A stretch of DNA of 11,062 nucleotides from Opitutaceae bacterium. GTDB taxonomy: Bacteria > Verrucomicrobiota > Verrucomicrobiia > Opitutales > Opitutaceae. Below are positions 5,494-11,062 of this stretch, piece after piece; positions within the stretch are counted from its first letter, which is position 1, and every line of letters begins with the position of its first letter. The stretch lies in NCBI GenBank assembly GCA_031282705.1, contig JAITDF010000082.1, forward strand, positions 1-11,062. The letters are read 5' to 3'. A model generated the notes under the pieces. The model saw only the letters and a program-made list of their open reading frames with translations. It ran no database searches and was not told the DNA's origin. Position numbers and translations under genes: made by a program.

Positions 5494-8415
5494 TCAGTCG
5501 TCCATCATGTCATATACGTTGGATGTCTGCGCCGTGCCGGCGGCTTCATACGCACCGTCCGTTCCGGAGATGGCACCCTCGCGGGGAATATGGAACGCCG
5601 TGATCTCGATCTGGCTGATCTCGATTTCGGGAATTCCTCCGCCGCCGAGGACGAAGGCGATTTGGTTGCAAACAAACGCCTCCATCTGCGATTCCTTTGC
5701 GGAGGCGACCACCGGGGACGGCAGGTCGCCGCCAAAGATGCGAACCGAGGAAGATAGCAGCCCGCCTTGACGCATGAGTATCATCTCGGCATCGTATTTT
5801 TTGCCTCGCGCTATTTTTCTATGAAAGCCTTCGTTGCGAGCCAGCTCCCTCATGCCGCCGGAAAGCCGCGCGTCCTGCCGGGAGAGTGTGACGGACGCCC
5901 GCCCTGAAGGGGAAAGCGGATCGAGTGAAGCGGTCAGCCCCGTGCCCCCGCCGTCCGCCTCGCGCAACAAGCCCGATATAAATGGGGCGCCACCTGCCAC
6001 CGGGCTGCGAAGACAGATGAACTGGAATCGAAAACGCACCCCATCGCCTTCGTTCTCCAGCATGACATCCGGCAGTGGCGCCCAGACTGCCAGGGGGCCG
6101 GCGGCGGCGGCGAGCGTCATCGACGACGCCTTGTGCATGACCGCCTCCGGGCGGGTCGCCCGCCAGCTCAAATCACTCCCGACAGCCACCCGGCGCTCTT
6201 TCATATGGAGCGAGGAATGCGGGATGCGCAGCACCGCAATTTGCTCCTTGCCGATGCTGTAAAACACCCAGATCGCACCGCCGATGGGAAGCGCATAAGG
6301 ATACTGCGGGCCGCTGGTCGCCGGTTTATACAAACCCGACTCCCAATACGAGGATTCATGGCAGATTGCCCACGTCCGATCGAAAACGCGTCCGTCCCGC
6401 GACAGGGTGACAAAAAAATCATAACGTCCGCGACTGTTGCCCAGAATCCAGTTTGTCCCATCCGGCAACTCTCCCGCCGCCGGCATGGCATCGCCATACA
6501 GATTGGTCTTTGCCGCAGGTGGATAGACACCGCCCGCAACGGACTCCGCGGCATAATAGGTTCCCCGATCATTGAGATTGTCGCGGATAATGACGCAGGT
6601 CCCGTCTCGTCGTTGATACTGGGCCATGTGCGCCAGACCGTTTTTCCCGTTCGCCGCGAGATGCCGTGTGTGCGGCGCGTAATCCACCCGGGACTTGGTG
6701 CTGCCGGGCAACTCCACCTGCTTGACAAAAAATTTGCGGCGCCCGGCGGAAAGGCTGTCAAGCAAAGGGGCGCTTTGATACGGCTCATTCAGTTCCTCCA
6801 GCATGAAGCGTTTCTTCGGGGTAAGCTGGATATAACACTCCGGGCGCCTGTCCAAAAACATCGGCGAGACCGGGGCCAGCTTCCCGGCGACAAAATCCCA
6901 TGTTTGATAAAAAGCCGGGCCGGTCGCCCAACGCATGTCGTAATTATATCCCGTAGTCCGATCGCGCACCTCGCGAAAACGCTCCTCGGGAAGCGGCGTT
7001 GAGGGAGTCCGGTACTTCAAATCGTCGGTCCATCCGTGATACATGGCCACCGCCCCGGCGAGGCGGATTTTCCCATCCACCACCAACAGGCGGCCACCGA
7101 CATACCGGCGGTCTTTGGGCTGGTCCAAAGGCTCCCGGCGCCGGACGTCAACGGGGGGCGGAGCAATTTCCACGAGATTGGTTTCAGGCGTCCCCCAATC
7201 CACACGACTGCGGTCATGGTTGAAAGTCCCCCAGCGGGCGAGAATCCTTTGCCCTGGCCCGTTTTCATCCCGGGCGTGATTGGTCCAATATACGATCACT
7301 TTGTCTTTATATATAATGGCACGGGTGTGGTGATTATAGGTTCCATGCGCCAGGGATTCATACCGCCCGTCCCCGCCGTCCTCCCGAGCGGCGGTCGAGA
7401 GCGTCGGGGCATAAATGATTTCGGTGTGGACGCCCGGGAGCTGGGGAAGTCCGAGCCCTGGCATGTCCGGGTCGAAGGAGGGCGGCGGCGCCCACCGCAA
7501 AGGCGGCTCGGGGGAATACGCGGCCGGCATCGGCGGCATCTCCCCGTCGCGCGCCGTGGCGGGCTCCCCGGGCGCGACATTCATCTGGCCCGCCGGCAGC
7601 CGGTCCGATTCCTTGATGATGGAAATATCGTATAAATTAACCACCCCGACCCCGCTTTTGACAATGGAGAACCCGACGGTGTCATAGGAGGCCGCCGCCC
7701 CGCCCGCGATGCGGGCGGTCTGGGTGAGCGCCTGCGGCAAACCTCCGCCGGAAAATTCCACCGCTATTTCCAGCAGTCCGCCGGCCAATGGCCGGAAGGT
7801 CATTTCCACGTGATATCTCCGGTTGACGGACAATGGCGCCGGCAGCATTCCTCGCGAGGCAAGGCGGCGGTGGAATTTTCCCGGATCGTTCAACAGCGAA
7901 CCCCGTCCATCCCTTTGATATAAGGCCATCGTGGTCCTGTTCTTGGAATCACGGAGGTTCACAAAAACTGCGCAACCCGGCGAAGCCACTGCGGCATCCT
8001 TTCCCTCACGGTCAATCCTGTTTCCGGAAAGCCCGCCGGAATCGAACAGACCGAAGCGGAATCCACCATCATGATCTCCCGGCGGCATGCGCAGTTCGAA
8101 ATCAAATGCAAAAAGCAAAAGCTCCCCCCCGGCCAGGGTCGCACGGGGAAAATGAGCGGCGACCTGCCGGGGCTGTTCCCCGCGGGCCAGCAGCCGCAGG
8201 CTTTTGCCCCAATTTTTGACAACGCCTTGGGCGGAGCCGAACCACGCCAGCGAGCCGGGTGGATTCTGCGTCTCGTGCATCCCGCCGGCAAACCGCTCGT
8301 TGACGATCACCTCGGTGCCCGCGCGGACATGGAATGCCGCGGGCGCGCACCATGCGCAAATCCAGACCAGAACCAGCCGGCCCGCCTTTTTCCCCATTGA
8401 ATATACAGAGCGCAT
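5494..8415 (-). CDS. Secreted sialidase-like (BNR) beta-propeller protein with two flanking beta-sandwich-like domains
   Basis: This protein has 973 residues. A signal peptide (KKAGRLVLVWICAWCAPAAF, cleavage near VRA-G at 32-33) lacks a lipobox, so it is exported but probably not a lipoprotein. Residues about 95-268 and 785-943 resemble each other and look like concanavalin/laminin-G-type beta sandwiches. A Pro-rich linker (about 281-328) leads to the central domain (about 330-735), which has sialidase-superfamily character: LPDGTNWILGNSRGR, LSRDGRVFDR (a shortened Asp-box-like S-x-D-G-x-x-F) and YPYALPIGGAIWVFYSIGKE. A standard S-x-D-x-G-x-x-W Asp box and an obvious RIP motif are absent, so sialidase activity is not established; another glycan hydrolase, a lyase or a lectin is possible. 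ATG 8415 was chosen because GAGGA precedes it by 5 nt; the frame is open upstream only by overlapping the receptor gene. Confidence 0.75.
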   Translation of the reverse strand: MRSVYSMGKKAGRLVLVWICAWCAPAAFHVRAGTEVIVNERFAGGMHETQNPPGSLAWFGSAQGVVKNWGKSLRLLARGEQPRQVAAHFPRATLAGGELLLFAFDFELRMPPGDHDGGFRFGLFDSGGLSGNRIDREGKDAAVASPGCAVFVNLRDSKNRTTMALYQRDGRGSLLNDPGKFHRRLASRGMLPAPLSVNRRYHVEMTFRPLAGGLLEIAVEFSGGGLPQALTQTARIAGGAAASYDTVGFSIVKSGVGVVNLYDISIIKESDRLPAGQMNVAPGEPATARDGEMPPMPAAYSPEPPLRWAPPPSFDPDMPGLGLPQLPGVHTEIIYAPTLSTAAREDGGDGRYESLAHGTYNHHTRAIIYKDKVIVYWTNHARDENGPGQRILARWGTFNHDRSRVDWGTPETNLVEIAPPPVDVRRREPLDQPKDRRYVGGRLLVVDGKIRLAGAVAMYHGWTDDLKYRTPSTPLPEERFREVRDRTTGYNYDMRWATGPAFYQTWDFVAGKLAPVSPMFLDRRPECYIQLTPKKRFMLEELNEPYQSAPLLDSLSAGRRKFFVKQVELPGSTKSRVDYAPHTRHLAANGKNGLAHMAQYQRRDGTCVIIRDNLNDRGTYYAAESVAGGVYPPAAKTNLYGDAMPAAGELPDGTNWILGNSRGRYDFFVTLSRDGRVFDRTWAICHESSYWESGLYKPATSGPQYPYALPIGGAIWVFYSIGKEQIAVLRIPHSSLHMKERRVAVGSDLSWRATRPEAVMHKASSMTLAAAAGPLAVWAPLPDVMLENEGDGVRFRFQFICLRSPVAGGAPFISGLLREADGGGTGLTASLDPLSPSGRASVTLSRQDARLSGGMRELARNEGFHRKIARGKKYDAEMILMRQGGLLSSSVRIFGGDLPSPVVASAKESQMEAFVCNQIAFVLGGGGIPEIEISQIEITAFHIPREGAISGTDGAYEAAGTAQTSNVYDMMDD

Positions 8416-8420
8416 GGTCG

Positions 8421-8425
8421 TCCTC
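8421..8425 (-). promoter_or_regulatory. Shine-Dalgarno site setting the propeller-protein start
   Basis: On the minus strand GAGGA lies 5 nt before the ATG at 8415, within the 17-nt gap after the receptor's TAA. The alternative ATG at 8397 has no such site, so 8415 is preferred. This is the only clear ribosome-binding site among the three complete genes here. Confidence 0.6.
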
Positions 8426-8432
8426 ACCCGGA

Positions 8433-11062
8433 TTAGAAGCGCCCCTTGACGCCGAGATTCAGGCGCGTCCCGAGTTTTTCGTAAACGCTTATGCGGCGCG
8501 ATAGCTGCGAATACCGCTCCGGGTAGTCGTTGCCCGCGTTCACAACATCCACATAAAAGGCCAGCCAGGAGCGAAGCCTGTATTGCAGGTTTGCATCCCA
8601 GGTGCCGTTGCCCGCGCGCCAGAATATATTTTGTCGCACAGTGCTGTAGTTGAAGAGATTGTCCCCCGTGTAACGATAAATCGCCCTGAGTTCCAGTCCG
8701 CGCCAGCTGAACGACGCGCCAGCGGTCCACACCTCGGGAATGAAGCCGGCCAATTCGGTGGCGTTGTCATTATAGACGCCCTCGGTGCGCAGCCGGGTGT
8801 AGCCGCCAAAAAGGTAAAGTGTGTTAAGCGGCTTGGGCAGGAAGGTGAGGCGCTGCTTGTATTCAATCTCAACGCCCCGCACCCTGGCATGGCCCATGTT
8901 GAGCCATGTGGAATAGGCGTAATTCGCGTATTTGCCGTTAAAACCATTGTCCGGACCGCTCCCCACCCGGTCACGGGTCTGCATCAGGTAGTTCTTGATG
9001 TCCTTTTGGAACCCTCCGATCGACAATATGCCCCCGGGGTTGATATAATATTCGAGGGAGATGTCGTAATTTCTGCTGTATTGGGGCTTCAGGTCCGGAT
9101 TGTTTTCAATGATCCAGCCGGATTCGGGGCCGCCGTCGTCGGGGGGCGCGTTGTCAACCGTGGTGGTGGGTGTCAGGTATTTCAAGGCCGGCCTGGCGAT
9201 GCCCGTCGAGAATGAGCCGCGCAGCACCAGGTCGGGCACCGGCTCGTAACGCAGATGGGCCGAGGGGAAAAGATTGCCGTAGGCGGTCGAATAGGCGCGG
9301 GTGGTAATGTTGGTGATGAGCTGGTTGTCATTTTGACCCGCCAGTTCGTAGGACGAGCCTCCGGAACTCAAGTTGGTCCATTCATGGCGAATTCCGGCAA
9401 GCACCGAGAGCCTGCCGAGCCCAAGTTGCGCCTGCGCGTAGGTGCCCAAAACGCCCTCGGTGATGACGGAATCCGGCAGCGGGGTGCCCGCACGTCCCTG
9501 ATAATCGTCAAAATCCCCCGGCATGACTTGGAAATACATCCGCGTGAAATGCAGATTCACGACATCATAGGAGGGGTAGCGCCCGTTAAAAAGGCCGTAG
9601 CCGGGACTCCCGGTCATGAATTTGCCCACGTCCTGGCGGGCGGCATGGTTATATACATAAGTGATGTCCGAATAGCCAAAGGCCCGGTGCTGGCGGCGGT
9701 AATCAACGCCGGTTTTGAAGATCACGGGCATGCCCAAGAACAGTCCTCTTTTTTCATAGTGCATGTTTGCATCGGCCATGTCCTCGCGGCAGTCCTCGGG
9801 TCGCTCGGCATAATTGAAGCGATACAGCGAAAAATCAGTCCTGCCATATTCATTGGATGGACCGGAGAGCTGCCGGTAAACCGGGTGGCGGCGGTCGGAG
9901 GTGTCGATTTCAATCACGGGATAATCGCCGGCGGAGAAATTCCGCATGACCGCGTCGCCCCGGTATATCCGGTTGGAAAACTTTGTCGGATTATAGGAGG
10001 CTTGAAACTTGAAGGAGGCATCCGGCCACTCCTTCCGCAGGCCGGCAATGATCAAGCCTTGGTCGGAGCGTTTGTCCTCATGCAAGGCGTTGTTGGTCCA
10101 TCGCGCGTGGTTGATGGTGGTGATGTTCACATGGGCGGGGTCATACTCCATCGCGGCGGACGAGGCCGCATAGTAGCGGTAGTCCGTCCGGTCTGTTTCA
10201 GAGGAGAAATAGGTGTAGCGCGCCTTCAGCCAGACACTGGCGGTTTTGTCGAATTCATAAACCACGGCGAAATCCGCTCCCGCCCGGACACGGGATAGCG
10301 TCGCGGCCAGCATGCGGATCTGGCTGACTCTGTCGCTGGACGGGTCCACCGGCCATCCGGGCCGGCCCGGGTCGTCCGGATTTCCGGGGTCGGGGACGTA
10401 GGCCAGCGGATAATATTCGGAATTATAGGTCGTCTGGATGAGGTCGGAGGGGACGAATCCCTGCTCGTTATAGCTGGCGGAAATGGAGAAACTCAGGTTT
10501 TTCGCCTTTTTGAGTTTGTCTATATAAGTGAAGGAAAGAGTAGGCGAGAAATCATTGTTTCCGTCGCGGTAGATGTTGTGGAAAAGGCCGGCGGAATAAG
10601 TGACGACACGTCGCCTGAAGTCGGAGGGGTGTTTTTGCACGAGGTTGATGCTGCCGCCGAGCGAATCGGCGGGCTGCTCGGGCAGGAGCGCCTTTGTAAC
10701 TTCGATTTCCTTGATGAATTCCGACGGAATCTCGTCGAGCAAGGCAGCTCGATCCCCCATCTCGGAATAGCCCGCGCTCGCGGCCGCCGCGCGCACGCCG
10801 TCAACCGAGACAGCGTTTAATTCCGGAGTCATACCGCGGACAGTGATGCCCTTCACCTCGCCACCGGGGGCGGTGGAGGCGAGGCCGGGGAGGTTGATGA
10901 GGAAGTTGCCGATGTTGCCGTCGGCCACGTTGCCATAGGCATCCATGGAGATGATGTTGGTGATGTTGCCGGCATTTTTGCGGCGGATGATGGACACGGC
11001 GTCGCCTTCGCGCTGGCCGGTGATGGTCATGGCTTCGAGTTTGAGCACCGCCGGTTCGAGCG
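8433..11062 (-). CDS. TonB-dependent outer-membrane receptor (5' end outside window)
   Basis: The frame is open through the right edge (upstream codons read LEPAVLKLEAM), so the signal peptide and any N-terminal extension are missing; about 875 residues remain. EAMTITG at the start of the plug resembles a TonB box. The plug (about 135 residues) contains DGNIGNFLINLPGL, ITVRGM, AVSVDGVRAA, IPSEFIKEIEVTKA and SLGGSINLVQK, all standard plug landmarks. The remaining ~720 residues are a beta barrel with long extracellular loops, including a Pro/Asp-rich loop (PDPGNPDDPGRPGWP). It ends in a terminal Phe (GVKGRF), the usual signal for barrel assembly. Such receptors use TonB-ExbBD energy to import siderophores, vitamins or oligosaccharides. 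No SusD-like gene follows. The next gene starts 17 nt downstream, implying coexpression with the propeller protein; a carbohydrate ligand is an inference from that context. Confidence 0.95.
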   Translation of the reverse strand, partial: LEPAVLKLEAMTITGQREGDAVSIIRRKNAGNITNIISMDAYGNVADGNIGNFLINLPGLASTAPGGEVKGITVRGMTPELNAVSVDGVRAAAASAGYSEMGDRAALLDEIPSEFIKEIEVTKALLPEQPADSLGGSINLVQKHPSDFRRRVVTYSAGLFHNIYRDGNNDFSPTLSFTYIDKLKKAKNLSFSISASYNEQGFVPSDLIQTTYNSEYYPLAYVPDPGNPDDPGRPGWPVDPSSDRVSQIRMLAATLSRVRAGADFAVVYEFDKTASVWLKARYTYFSSETDRTDYRYYAASSAAMEYDPAHVNITTINHARWTNNALHEDKRSDQGLIIAGLRKEWPDASFKFQASYNPTKFSNRIYRGDAVMRNFSAGDYPVIEIDTSDRRHPVYRQLSGPSNEYGRTDFSLYRFNYAERPEDCREDMADANMHYEKRGLFLGMPVIFKTGVDYRRQHRAFGYSDITYVYNHAARQDVGKFMTGSPGYGLFNGRYPSYDVVNLHFTRMYFQVMPGDFDDYQGRAGTPLPDSVITEGVLGTYAQAQLGLGRLSVLAGIRHEWTNLSSGGSSYELAGQNDNQLITNITTRAYSTAYGNLFPSAHLRYEPVPDLVLRGSFSTGIARPALKYLTPTTTVDNAPPDDGGPESGWIIENNPDLKPQYSRNYDISLEYYINPGGILSIGGFQKDIKNYLMQTRDRVGSGPDNGFNGKYANYAYSTWLNMGHARVRGVEIEYKQRLTFLPKPLNTLYLFGGYTRLRTEGVYNDNATELAGFIPEVWTAGASFSWRGLELRAIYRYTGDNLFNYSTVRQNIFWRAGNGTWDANLQYRLRSWLAFYVDVVNAGNDYPERYSQLSRRISVYEKLGTRLNLGVKGRF

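Noticed and set aside
8416..8730. N-terminal extension of the propeller protein into the receptor gene
   Set aside because: The frame is open for 105 more codons, but these overlap the receptor's C-terminal coding region. A signal peptide and a Shine-Dalgarno site fit the start at 8415.
9255..10298. 347-codon plus-strand open frame opposite the receptor gene
   Set aside because: It lies wholly inside the receptor barrel coding region. Its hydrophobic runs mirror complementary beta-strand codons, and no family motif is present.
1..11062. CRISPR array, tRNA or rRNA genes, insertion sequence, toxin-antitoxin or phage-defence genes
   Set aside because: No spaced direct repeats, cloverleaf-like segment, transposase motif or defence-protein motif was found. 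Almost all bases belong to the four minus-strand genes.

Overview
The window looks like a chromosomal segment from a Gram-negative member of the PVC superphylum, most likely an Opitutaceae-type Verrucomicrobiota. This is inferred from four things: the plug style of the TonB-dependent receptor (the GNVADGNIGNFLINLPG segment), an autotransporter with autotransporter-associated beta-strand repeats, several start codons with no Shine-Dalgarno sequence, and moderately high GC with AT-rich islands. No database search was possible, so the taxonomy is an inference.

Layout. Bases 1-103 hold the last codons of an unidentified plus-strand gene with extreme GC3. Bases 104-293 are a non-coding junction with GC-rich hairpins and a short 9-nt tandem repeat. 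From 294 to the right edge everything is one co-directional minus-strand cluster, transcribed right to left: a TonB-dependent outer-membrane receptor (8433-11062, 5' end outside the window), a secreted sialidase-like beta-propeller protein flanked by two related beta-rich domains (5494-8415), an autotransporter (1947-5438) and a sodium:solute symporter (294-1862). The three gaps between these genes are 17, about 55 (or 10) and 84 nt, so an operon is likely. Its promoter would lie beyond the right edge.

Working model (inference). The cluster resembles a SusD-less nutrient-acquisition locus. The autotransporter would display a beta-helical passenger on the surface. The propeller protein, in the periplasm or outside the cell, would bind or cut a glycan. 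The TonB receptor would import the ligand across the outer membrane, and the symporter would carry the released small solute across the inner membrane. The unusual points are an autotransporter placed inside such a locus, a Chlamydia Pmp-like FxxN/GG[AT] repeat block in its passenger, and an internally duplicated domain bracketing the propeller. No RNA genes, CRISPR arrays or insertion sequences were seen.
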